Source: Tricholoma matsutake (taxonomy: Eukaryota; Basidiomycota; Agaricomycetes; Agaricales; Tricholomataceae). From it: a stretch of 64,000 nucleotides of DNA. The translations under genes and the position numbers were made by a program. The stretch spans positions 1,922,001 to 1,986,000 of the forward strand of contig AP026544.2 in NCBI GenBank assembly GCA_026075535.2, given 5' to 3'. Each line of letters opens with the position of its first letter. Positions within the stretch are counted from its first letter, which is position 1. Under the pieces are notes generated by a model. The model saw only the letters and a list, made by a program, of their open reading frames with translations. It had not been told where the DNA came from and made no database searches. Of this stretch, positions 47,457 through 58,486 are shown piece after piece.

Positions 47457-47535
47457 TGCTTGGTAGCTCAGTGGTTAAGCGTGCTGTTATGTATGCAGAC
47501 CCAAGGTCGAGTGTCCAATTCTTGATGTGTGTCAA
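47457..47535 (+). other. tRNA-like sequence in right end of family T copy 1
   Basis: TGGTAGCTCAGTGGTTAAGC (classic box A) and GGTCGAGTGTCCAATTC (weaker box B). Points outward. Confidence 0.6.
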
Positions 47536-47786
47536 ACTTTTGTTTGGGAAAGCACGTGCATTCCGGTTATTCTGGTTAGTCCAGTTATTCCTGTTATTCT
47601 GGTTGTGATGAGTCTGGTCAGATTCTGGGGATTCCAGCTGTAAATTGGATCCTTATTCCGACTGGAATTGTGCTGCATAGGGAAAACTACATACAGAAAA
47701 AATTCCATCGGATTCCAGAAATTCCAGAAATTCTGGCCGGAGGAACCAGAATCCAACCGGAATAGGTGGGGGAGTGTAAAGTACTC

Positions 47787-50500
47787 GCCTCAGGGGTGAC
47801 TGGGTACATGATCATTTTGTTGATAGGAGTGGGTCGAGGAGGTGGTGGCATGTGCTTGCTGGGTGTCTGAGGGAGTGGGGGCAGATCAGGAGGAGCAGCG
47901 GGGGCTGAGGAGGTCATCGAGAGTATGTGAACATTGTTCATTGCTGCTCTGAGGCACTTGCTAGCTTCGTCTCTTGTTTTGAAGATGTCCTTCAGTTTCT
48001 CTTTTATCGTGTCCTTCTCACCTTTGTCAACCCAAGCAAGCCTCGCCTCCATCTTCTCAATCTCATGATCAGCATCCATGACTAGGATTCTGTAGTGGGT
48101 TTTGTCATGTTGGGCATGCATGTAGTAGTCGATTTGGGTAACGTTCTGTGACAGTTGGCTAAGGATGGTAGATACACTGGCAAGGTTATGAGATATTTGG
48201 GTCATTTCATTCAATTGTGCCACTACCCGCATGTCAATTCCCCGGAGCTTAGCATCCATACAAGTTTCAAAGGCAGCAAATCGAGCATCTAATGCAACTG
48301 ATGCTGAATGAATCTCGGTGGTAGCTGATTGGGAGTGCAAGCCATGAGTGTTGTAGTTGTAGATGAGCATGGGGGGGTTCAGTGAGTGGGCTTTGAAGTC
48401 TTGGGCAATCTTTTCATGATCTGTTAAGACCTTCACCATGTTTTCCAATCTCGCATGAGGAAAACATAGAAGTCACCTTCCAGACAGCTGCTGCAAAAGC
48501 CAGGATCCTCAGGAGCACCAGGATATTGCTGGTGGAACTATGAATCCATGCAAGATACCACTGAATCATCAATATGTAGGAAGCCCAGGATTAGCAGTTT
48601 GAAGGCGTAATGGATCTTGACCTGGTTCCAAAGTTTGGCATAGACTTGGCGAGAGAGGGAGCAAATATGGATGGGGGAGATAGTGAACATTTGACCTGGG
48701 ATGCCATCTGTAGGATAAGACTGATTTTCCTGGGCATAGACCAGGATCCCAATACTGCGATTCCTTTTGAGATTGCGTATTTGACAACTTCTTTCTTGGT
48801 ATCCAGAGTAACTTCTCCACTTCCATCAAAATTACATCCAACACCTATGACCTGAACCCAGGCACAGCAGTCTTTGCTTTTCTGAGGGGACCATGCAATG
48901 TTCCAGTCTGCATTGTACTTGTGAAGGGGCTGGATCCATTCATGTAACAAGCCAGGACAAGGTTGAATTAAAGTTCGGCTGATGGAGGTGTCAAGTTTCA
49001 AGTAGCAGTAGTTTGCGTTGTTGTGCTGAGCTGCAACTGGCATTACTTTCTGCAACTGGGGGTATCTTTGAAGTAATGCCATTACTGCCTCTTTAACTGT
49101 GGTGACAGGTGCTGATGGGCCATCAAATGGAAGGTTGCAGACAATAAGCTCATTTCCTACAGGGGTGGGGGTGGAATTGGTAGGGAAAGGGGGAGAGCAA
49201 CTGCAGGGGATGTCTGCACGAGCATCAGGGGGTTTGAAGGCAGGTATAGGCATGAGTAACAACTGGCAAGTTTGATAAGGATGTAAAGGAGGAGCAAGGA
49301 GTGATATCTAGTGAGAGTTGACTGAAAGAATGGACTAGTAAGGACAGTTAATGAGATCTGACTGGGGGTGGGGGTGGGTGGTGGTGGTTGTTGTTGTTGT
49401 TGTTACAACTGCACTAGTCAACTCTCCCCCATTTATTATTGAGAACATGTCCATCCATATCCGAGGCATCTTCGTCTTCCACACTGTCCAACTTCTGTTT
49501 CTCCACCTTGAGATCCATCATCTTCACCTCTAGGCCTTCGAAGCATCTGGAAAGTATGTCATATTCTGTGTGAATGCTTTGCCATACACCATAAAATGCT
49601 TTCTCATCAACTTCGGGAAGATCTGCCTCTGCAATCTTATAATGACAACATAACATGTTCTGGATGAGGGAAACAGTATTAGTGTTTAAAGGTCCAGTTC
49701 ATCGAACTGGAAAAAGACCGCAACTGAACTGGACTGAACTGCAAAAAACCAGACCGTTCGGGCTTCTCGGGATGGAAGAACCACTCCGAACCAAACCGAT
49801 AAAAACCGGTTTGAGTCGGCTCAAACCGCCACTGTGTACGCCTCGTAAATATGCATCTTTTGATCATATTTTCAAGAGAAACGGTCCACAATTGCATGTG
49901 CTATGGCCAAAACAATATGTTACTGCAAAATCTTACTTGCATGACATCCTATAGTTGTGGTTTTTGAGATGTAGAGGATTGTTATCACCATAAAACCTTT
50001 ATGGTCGACTACTATACACTCCATACTATAGTTTACAACAGGTTTTATGTACTAAATTCTATGAGAAGACCAGTTTTAGTCAGTTCAAACCAGTTACAAC
50101 TGAACTGTAGTTTGAACTGGTTTGAACCATTTTGGACTGATTTTTTGCAGTTCAGTCCAGTTTTTTGGGGTCTTACCATAACAGGCAACCGGTTGCGGTT
50201 GCGGTTCGTCCAAATGGGGCAAAAAAACTGGACTGGACCAGACTTTTAAACACTAAACAGTATCGACAAGCCCCTGGAACTCCCTCAGCACATGTGCAAC
50301 AATTATCTGGGGCAGTCCAAGGGACAGCAGCTCATTCTGTTTGGGTGCAAAGACTGTAGGGTGGAAGATCCATCTTGCAAATTCAATACATTCATGGAGC
50401 TTCTCATCACTCTCAGGGTTGTAGTTGGTGGGAATATAATGGAGGTGTGATCCACCAGACAGACTTGTGATCGTGGAGGGGATTAAACACAACAGCATTA
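47787..50500 (-). pseudogene. LINE ORF1 region (nucleic-acid-binding/coiled-coil)
   Basis: Three blocks on -. About 50498-49414: NYNPESDEKLHECIEFARWI, FHPTVFAPKQNELLSLGLPQ, then after the MITE KAFYGVWQSIHTEYDILSRC. 49262-48591: NELIVCNLPFDGPSAPVTTV, VMALLQRYPQLQKVMPVAAQ, NYCYLKLDTSISRTLIQ, an RRM-like pattern plausible for ORF1 RNA binding. 48448-47787: DARFAAFETCMDAKLRGIDM, LASVSTILSQLSQNVTQIDY, a coiled coil. Frames change between blocks, so the copy is decayed. Assignment to the LINE rests on strand, order and the seamless join at 47787/35271. Confidence 0.55.
49680..50255. mobile_element. hAT-type MITE, 576 bp
   Basis: Starts TAGTGTTTAAAGGTCCAGTT and ends in the inverse (CTTTTAAACACTA), with a perfect 8 bp duplication AACAGTAT at 49672-49679 and 50256-50263. 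The interior is rich in CAGTTCA/GAACTGG blocks. No coding frame. Interrupts the upstream LINE coding region. Confidence 0.9.
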
Positions 50501-52079
50501 TCAGGAAGTGTCTCTGGTTGTTTTGGGGATGGTGAATGACTCATCAATGTGACCTTCTGCCCAACTTCTGCCTGTTCATGATTTCCTCAACTTCATCTTT
50601 TTGCATAAAGAAGTATCTCCCATGCTCTATCTCTACAGCCATGAATCCCAGTCAAAGGTTGGTCAAACCAGAGAGGGTTAGATCGAGTTAGAACAAAAAA
50701 AAACTGCTATCCTGATGTAAATGTATGTAAATAGCTATGACTCCATATATATTGAGGAATGAGACACTTCTCAGATACTTTTGATCAAGCTTCACGCCAC
50801 ACGCAGCCAGATCTAGTCAGATGTTTTTAGATAGATATACATAGGGTCAAAATGACATTGTATTAAGCTTCAATTTTGCTCTATTCCAAATAATATCAAT
50901 CAATACTAATCAAGGCGAATTGATACCGATCAACCTCTCAAGGCAAAATGCATGACATATTATATTGCGAGAACATATATAGAGCCCATAGAAACATAGA
51001 AATTATGACACTAACCTAGGTTATCATAATAGTACTTGAAACTTCTCATGGAACCATGAGGGTTATGCTCTTTCCAATCCAAAGCACATAGGTTTCTGGT
51101 TATCAATAGGCAACATTAGTCTATACCTAGAACTTCTACAATACGATCACTTACTGGGCAGTAGTCGAATGAGGGTTTGGCCACATCATCCCAGCTTTCT
51201 TCCCTGTCACAAGTCCTACACTAGGGACTGTGACGGTAGCAGGAGCATCAACAGGAGCTTCAGTAGCATGAGCTTTGACAGGAGCCACAGTAGCAGGAGC
51301 ATTGACAAGACCTGCAGAAGTTGTTGTCAGATTATCAAAGGTTGAAACTGATGGAACTATTGGGTTTAGTGCCCTGTGCCACATCCCCAGAGTCCTCGAT
51401 GAGGGACATGTCAAATGTTTCTGCACTGACTGTGGGCATCTCACCAGTAGTCGTGTTGGGGTAAGTGGGAGAGGGGGGATTACTTGTCTCCATTCTGGTC
51501 TGTCCCATCACTGTTGCTTTCTGGCTAACCATGTTCAAGTTTGTTGGTACCACCTGGTCCACCACTATTGTCACCATCTGGTCCACCACTATTATCGCTG
51601 TCTGGTCCACCATCGGCATTGTCACTATCTGATCTGCTGCTAGCATTGCCACCATATTGCCATCTGCTGGGGTTATTGTTGTTGGCTGGTCCACCACTAT
51701 CCCCACTGTTGTCGCCATCAGAATCTCCATCTGGCTAATCGCTGCCAACTCCACACTATGCATCGATATTACATGCATCAGGAAAATTACTTTCTGACCC
51801 AGACTTTCCCAGGGTTAAGGCTATTTCCCAGAGCACACTGAATCACCCTGTGATGCCCTGTGATAGCCTGTGATGCACTGCGACACATCAGGGTTCATGA
51901 AATATGACAGGTGCAACACCATGTATATTCACTGTGGTTTTTACTCAAATTTTGCCTTCCTTTTCACATTCTCTATTGTTACATAGTGTATTTGTGTTGT
52001 ATAGTTACTAAAGCACTAAATTTAATACCCCCAATATCCTGGTACAGACTAGTACAAGTAAACCAAAAAGGAAAAAAAT
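50501..52079. other. Region upstream of the LINE, uncertain
   Basis: A - strand frame at 51335-51778 (VELAAISQMEILMATTVGIV, VVDQMVTIVVDQVVPTNLNM) has repeated VDQ units from GGTCCACCA DNA repeats. It could be the LINE 5' region or low-complexity DNA. A TGTGATGC minisatellite lies at 51850-51885. No firm gene. Confidence 0.35.
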
Positions 52080-54350
52080 CCTGCCCCCACGCTTTGCATG
52101 GGGCAGGGGTTGTCCTATCATGCATCAACACTGTTGTCTCCTTGTTGCCATTTCCTCATGCCTGTCATCCTCATTGTGCCCACTACCTCTCTGTTGTCCC
52201 TGGCCTTACCACTCCCCATTTGCACCCTGCGAGCAGTTGCTTGTGGTGGCAGTTGGGGGTGCTGTAAAGGTGGTGGTGGTGGTGATGGTGGTGGCTGTCC
52301 TCATGCTGGTCTTCCTCTCATCGTCATAGTTGTTGGAGAGTTGGGGCTGCTGGGTCATGCCCATCATTCTGGTGTCATCCCCCTCCCCATTGTTGGTGTC
52401 ATTGTTGGTTTGCACATTTCCTCCCCCCACAAGGAGTTCCTCACAGTGGTGATTGGCCATTGTTGGCCTGTTCTTCCACCAGTGATCCACCCCACATACA
52501 GGTGAGAGGTGGTAGTGGGGTCATTATTCCTCCCCCTCATTCCCATCATGCTCCCCATTTCCACCCTGTGAGCAGCTGCTCGCAGCAGTGATTGGAGATG
52601 GTGTTGTGGTGTCAGCTTGTCCTGCTGTTCTTCATCCTGTTGTCCACCCTGCAAGCAGAGGCTCACAGCGGTGTGGGCATAGGAGATTACTGTCTCGTCA
52701 CTCATGTTTCATCAGCTGGGGAGGTTGCAACATGGCAGGAGGTACCTACCTTGTGGTTAGTTATCCCACTAACTGGGCTCTCTGATACCTCCTATTCAAT
52801 CTCACATCCCATGTGCAAGGGGAGGAGAGCATGGGTGGGCTGGGACAGCCCTTGTTGTCAAGAAGTCCTAAAGAAGAGTAAAAAAGGTGCAGTTAGCCAA
52901 ATAACAACCAAAAGTTAAAAAGAAAAACTTAATACCCTGACAAGCAGTGGCTTGCAGTGGCAGGGGCAGGTGCTGGGTCATGGTCTCATCATCGTCCCTC
53001 TCCTTTCCCCTCCCCCTCCCATTATCGTGCCCCTTCTGTTGTTGTTTGTGTCATCTGGTCCTTGTCCTCACTCTCATTGTTCCCTTGTCCCTCCTCATCC
53101 CTGCATTGTCATTGTTGTCTGGTCATTGTTGTTGTTGTTCCCCCATCTTCATTCTCATCTCTCATCTCTCATTTCCCATCACCTTGCTCCCTGTTTCCTA
53201 CCCCACGAGCAGTTGCTCATGGCTGTGGTTGGGGGTGGGGTGCTTTGACATTAGTTGTCGTCCTTGTCCTCCCCCTCTTGTTGTTGTGTCCCTTCTCTTT
53301 CCCCTGCTCCTCCCCATAGTAAAGCTTTGTAACTAAAAACCTGTTAGTAAAAAGAACATGAAATGAGCAGGGAAAGAAAAAACTTACCGGTGGCCCAAGA
53401 TGACATCTCTTCCACCTTTTTTTCATTTGGTTTACCTCCTCCCCCTCGTTTCCCATCATCTCATCATTATGTTGTTGTTCCGTCGTCTCCCCGTCATCTT
53501 GTCATTCCATCATTCCATTTGTTGTCATTCCATTTCATCTGGTGCACATTGCCATTCCTGTTCCCACCCCACAAGAAGTTGCTTGTGGGTGGTAGTTCTG
53601 GGTCTCTTGTGTGGTGGCTGTGGCAGCCATCATCGTGGTTTTGGTGTTGTGGTGTCATTGTACCATAGATAGAACATAAATGAAAAAAAGAGTCAGTTTA
53701 AACAAAACAACAAAGAACATCTTAAACAATGTGACATGCCATTTACATTGAGGGTTGCATCTTGCATACCCATACCCCTACCAGCACCTACCCTTGGTCC
53801 ATACCTGCATGGGTTGGCATACCCCTGCCATACACTAGTTGCTTTTGAAGCCCTAATTTAGTTGAAGTAAAAGAACAAGAAGTGAAGATAAAAACTTACA
53901 AGGGGCCCAAATGATGATGTTTAAGTGAATTAAAATACCATGAGAATACAGTGCCCCATGGGGCACTCACATGACTTATTCTATACAAGTGAATTAACTT
54001 AGAATAATAACCACCTTCAACGATGCTGCCATCCTTCCTTTCACCTCACTATTACCACCTTTCCACTCCATCAACATCCACCACCATGACTCCCATGCAC
54101 ATTCCCATGCCAGCAAGAGCCACCAATGGCTGCCAATGAACCCTCTCGGGTGCAATGCAGGCCGAAATGATGATTGCGTCGTTTGGGCCCTAGGTAAGTT
54201 CATTTCTCTGTTCCTTGTTCTTTTCAACTAAATAATGTATTTTGTTCATTTTTAGGAAGTATACTACTGCCAGAGACATGTGCTGACACGATACTATCAT
54301 ACACCTATGACTGAGACAATGGGGATGATGGGATGAGGAGGAGGCCCCAG
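52080..54350. repeat. Third hairpin-rich block related to family T interiors
   Basis: A CCCTC-type stem-loop at 52080-52110, then at least seven GAGC hairpins (near 52227, 52430, 52565, 52650, 53205, 53565 and others) in C/T-biased sequence, the CTCACATCCCATGTGCAAGG segment at 52798, and GATTGCGTCGTTTGGGCCCT with an intron-like GTAAGT...TTTTTAG at 54165-54257. This is the same order of parts as in family T copies, but I did not find terminal repeats or tRNA-like ends. Confidence 0.6.
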
Positions 54351-54597
54351 GGACTTTCTGTACATATTAGTTTTTTCCTTTGTAGTTATTTTGTACATAC
54401 AAAAGAACATATAAACCCTAATTACTCAAACTCAGTAGATAGGTTGTAAAGACCCAAAAAACTAGTATGCCAACAATAGTAATGAAGTAAGCAAACAATT
54501 GTAATGAAGTAAGTAAATAATTGTAATGAGGTTAGTAACAAGTCAATAACAGTTTGTAATGAAGTAAGTAAATAATTGTAATGAGGTTAGTAACAAG
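54351..54597. repeat. GTAATGAAGTAAG tandem repeat (left side)
   Basis: Several copies of GTAATGAAGTAAGTAAATAA with variants at 54470-54597. The same type continues at 57380-57540 after the foldback element, showing where it inserted. Confidence 0.7.
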
Positions 54598-57377
54598 CAC
54601 TGGGTGCAGGGCACAATACCCCTGATGGGGTATCATGCAAGTATCTTGGAAGTATTCCTAATACTGTCAAGATACTAGCCCAGAAGTATGTTGCAAGGAT
54701 GCTGATTGTTGATTACCATACCTCCACATTAGTAACTGTAACTGTATTCTGAATGTCTTGGCTGAAAAATAATACAATATTTCTTCCCTACTATCACAAT
54801 AATATTAAGATACTTCTAATGGAGTATTGAAGTGAAAGATCAAAATATTTTTCAAGTACTGAGAAGGCAGTAACTTGGTGGTATTGAGGTAATTTCTTCA
54901 GTATTACCAAGATACTATCTACAATACTATCAAGATGATATCACAATACTTTGCTTGGGATATGTTAGCAATATGATGGAAAAGATCTAGAAAACCTCTG
55001 TGTCAGTATGCTTGAAATATCATGGAAGTACACAAACGAAAAGAGTAGTCATGCACCCCATACCTTCACCATACTAAAGCCAGGGAATATTGGAAGTATT
55101 GAAGTGTTTATTCAATACTGTCAAACTACTCTATGGGAAGTACATAAGAAGAAATTTGATAAATTGGGAAAGTATTATTAGCAGATGTCTGCACATGCAG
55201 GTCTGCTGTTGCAAGTATCTACTTCCATGTCTGAGTACCTACATGTCCACTGGCAGGTATCTACTCAGGTACTCACTTGCACATCCAAGTTGTTGTCCAA
55301 GTACTTACTCAAGTACTTACTAGCACCTATTTGAGTACTGACTAGTACTTGCCAGTGCATATCCAAGTACTTACTCAAGTATCTACTGGAACCTATTCAA
55401 GTTTGAGTACTTACTTGTATATCCAAGTACCTCCTTGAATGTCCAGGTATCTACTCAGGTACTTACATTCATCCAAGTTGTATGTCCAAGTACTTACTTG
55501 CATATCCAAATACCTACTTTATATCTACCTGCATGTTCAGGTATCTACTCAAGTACTCACTTGCACATCCAAGTACTTACTCAAGTACCTACTTGATATC
55601 TACTTGTGTGTCCCAGGTATGTACTCAAGTACTACTTGCACATCCAAGTTGTACATCCAAGTACTTACTCAGGTACCTAGTACTGGCACCTATTGGAGTA
55701 CTCACCTGCACATCCTGGTACTTACTCAAGTACCTACTGTTACCTATTTGAGTCCTTACTTGTATATCAAAGTACCTACTTGATATATACTTGTGTGTCC
55801 AGGTATCTACTCAAGTACTTACTTGCACATCCAAGTTGTACATTCAAGTACTTACTCAGGTACCTAGTACTGACACCTTATCCAAGTACTTACTTTCATG
55901 TTCAAGTTGTATGTCCAAGTACTTCCTAAAGTACCTATTAATTAGGTATCTGGATATCCAAGATAGGTACTTTAATAGGTACTTTGTCATGGATGTAGGT
56001 ACTAGTACTCAGATATGTACTCAGACATTCAAGTAAGTACTCAAGTAAATACCTGGTCATGGAAGAAGGTACTAGTACTCAGATATGCAAGTAGGTCAAG
56101 ATGGTACTCAAATAGGTACTTCAGGAAGTGCTTGGATGTACAACTTGGATGTGCAAGTACGTACTTGAGTAGATACCTGGACACACAAGTATATATCAAG
56201 TAGGCACTTGAGTAAGTACCAGGATGTGCAGGTGAGTACTCCAATAGGTGCCAGTACTGAGTACCTGAGTAAGTACTTGGATGTACAACTTGGATGTGCA
56301 AGTAGTACTTGAGTACATACCTGGGACACACAAGTAGATATCAAGTAGGTACTTGGATATACAAGTAAGTACTCAAATAGATAATAGTAGGCACTGCTTG
56401 GACATACAAGTAAATATTCAAATAACCACTGGTAGGTACTTGGATATACAAATAAGTACTCAAATAGGTACCAGCAGGTATTTGAGTAAGTACTTGGATA
56501 TGGTAACAGTAGGTACTTAAGTACTTGGATGTGTAAGTGAGTACTTGAGTAGATACCTGAACATGCAGGTAGATATAAAGTAGGTATTTGGATATGCAAG
56601 TAAGTACTCAAATAGGTGCAAGTAGGTACTTGAGTAAGTACTTGGATATGCACTGGCAAGTACTAGTCAGTACTCAAATAGGTGCTAGTAAGTACTTGAG
56701 TAAGTACTTGGACATACAACTTGGATGTGCAAGTGAGTACCTGAGTAGATACCTGCCAGTGGACATGTAGGTACTCAGACATGGAAGTAGATACTTGCAA
56801 CAGCAGACCTGCATGTGCAGACATCTGCTAATAATACTTTCCCAATTTATCAAATTTCTTCTTATGTACTTCCCATAGAGTAGTTTGACAGTATTGAATA
56901 AACACTTCAATACTTCCAATATTCCCTGGCTTTAGTATGGTGAAGGTATGGGGTGCATGACTACTCTTTTCGTTTGTGCACTTCCATGATATTTCAAGCA
57001 TACTGACACAGAGGTTTTCTAGATCTTTTCCATCATATTGCTAACATATCCCAAGCAAAGTATTGTGATATCATCTTGATAGTATTGTAGATAGTATCTT
57101 GGTAATACTGAAGAAATTACCTCAATACCACCAAGTTACTGCCTTCTCAGTACTTGAAAAATATTTTGATCTTTCACTTCAATACTCCATTAGAAGTATC
57201 TTAATATTATTGTGATAGTAGGGAAGAAATATTGTATTATTTTTCAGCCAAGACATTCAGAATACAGTTACAGTTACTAATGTGGAGGTATGGTAATCAA
57301 CAATCAGCATCCTCGCAACATACTTCCAAGATACTTGCATGATACCCCATCAGGGGTATTGTGCCCTGAACCCAGTG
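54598..57377. mobile_element. 2.78 kb foldback element, CACTG...CAGTG ends
   Basis: Begins CACTGGGTGCAGGGCACAAT and ends in its inverse (CCTGAACCCAGTG), with a 3 bp duplication AAG on both sides (54595-54597, 57378-57380). Arms of about 790 bp (54598-55390 and 56585-57377) are near-perfect inverted repeats. The remaining centre is built of CCAAGTACTTACTCAAGTAC-type tandem units, also inverted about 55.99 kb. CACTR ends with a 3 bp duplication match the CACTA superfamily. No transposase is encoded. Confidence 0.85.
55240..56760. repeat. AAGTACTT tandem repeat core
   Basis: Dozens of short units such as CAAGTACTTACTTGCACATC and CAAGTACCTACTTG, in one orientation left of about 55.95 kb and the opposite orientation to its right. 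AAGTACTT is itself self-complementary, so the core can fold on several scales. Confidence 0.85.
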
Positions 57378-58486
57378 AAGTCAATTACAGTTTGTAATGA
57401 AGTAAGTAAACAATTTGTAAACAGGTAAGTTTGTAATAAAGTAAGTAAACAATTGGTATTGAGGCTAGTAACTGGTCAATTACCATTTGCAATGAATTCA
57501 GTAACACTTTTGTAATGGAGTCAGTAACAATTTTTGTAGTTGTAGGGACTTTGCACATGAAAAAAGCCTGATGTGATCTAGTGGACACCTAGTTTCATGC
57601 CTTGTGGTTTCCAGCCATAATACAACCAAAAAAAACCCCTTGCCTTCTACAAGAGAAGTAATGACTTGCTCTCTACTACTTGTTATTTTGTAAGTCTTTT
57701 GTTAGTAAATGTATTGACAGTGGGTAACAAATGTCATATTTACAGGCTGGCAGTATCAATAAGCTTCCAATACTGCACTACAAAGTTGTTTACTGACTTC
57801 AATACAAACAATTACTAACCATGACCTTCTCAATACAAACTTATTACAAACAATTACTAACTGCCTCAATACAAACTACAAACAGGTTACTGACTTCAAT
57901 ACAAACTATTACTAACAGATTACTGATTTCAATCACAAACTTGTTCAATACAAACCATTACTCATGAACCCAGGGACCCCCTTTATGCTATACTTATAGT
58001 CTAATATAATAATATTAGTAGCTGCATCAACAAGCTGCTACTGCGCTACACTAACTTTGTAAGTCCTTTGTTAGTCAATGCATTTACAGTTTCAATTAAT
58101 GTTATATTTGCAGACTAATTCTGTCTGTGTATTAACAAGCTATTGGAGTAGGGTGTGTGGGCACCTACTCCAGTAGTCACATGACCACATAGTTAGTAGA
58201 CAGTCACACATGTACATAGTCATGCTTAGGCTATCACTACCATGCCATACCATTGCTATAGAGGAGACACTTGGCATGTCTCCATCTTGGTGATGAGAGT
58301 GTGATTTGATGCATGCACTACTGCTTTGTTCTATTTTCGTCACTTCTGCTTTTTATTCTCCTTTCGAGTTCTCAGTCCTAGCACCCAGTAACAGGCACAG
58401 AACCACAGTCTACCAGTCCCCCCAGTCATACAGAACCCAGCACCAGCACCAGCTTCTCTTTATTTTCTTCTGTGTCTACACTCAGC
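57378..58486. repeat. GTAATGAAG / CTTCAATACAAAC repeat region and spacer
   Basis: 57380-57540 carries GTAATGAAGTAAG units; 57775-57960 carries the roughly inverse TACTGACTTCAATACAAAC units. 57960-58486 has no gene and should include the promoter of the following frame. Confidence 0.6.

Larger units (their letters stand above)
35272..47786. mobile_element. 12.5 kb composite element with tRNA-like TIRs (family T, copy 1)
   Basis: Flanked by a perfect 8 bp duplication GCCTCAGG (35264-35271 and 47787-47794). Ends are CTGTAATTTACCCTCCCCC (left) and GAGTACTTTACACTCCCCC (reverse complement of right), both followed by CACCTATTCCGGTTGGA. Next inward come ~20 bp GGAGTCCNNTTATTCC subrepeats and a tRNA-like sequence pointing outward at both ends (35531-35622 - and 47457-47535 +). 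The original element was about 2.5 kb; the rest is a nested Ty3 element, a second copy of the family and a solo LTR. No transposase is encoded. An 8 bp duplication fits hAT-like or KDZ-type insertion. Confidence 0.8.
29934..50500 (-). mobile_element. Non-LTR retrotransposon (LINE) split by nested insertions
   Basis: Read right to left. An ORF1-type region (about 50500-47787) and an endonuclease-RT-RNase H region (35271-29934) belong to one element. At the large insertion the frame on one side ends ...MIMYPVTPEA and on the other resumes PEATPAKKHTRED, with GCCTCAGG duplicated. At the 576 bp MITE, REFQGLVDTV joins SLIQNMLCCHYKIAEADL. The 5' end is uncertain (50500 or further, up to about 51780). 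The 3' end is taken at the TAA at 29934-29936; the untranslated tail was not resolved. Confidence 0.75.

Noticed and set aside
35531..47535. Genuine tRNA genes at the four tRNA-like sites
   Set aside because: A and B boxes are present, but I cannot fold a complete cloverleaf with an anticodon, and they lie symmetrically in transposon ends.
43400..53700. CRISPR array
   Set aside because: The repeats are irregular in spacing and sequence, lie in eukaryotic transposon DNA and have no cas genes.
55090..56919. Frames reading STYLLKYLL-type repeats
   Set aside because: They are translations of the AAGTACTT tandem repeat in several frames and both strands, so not real proteins.
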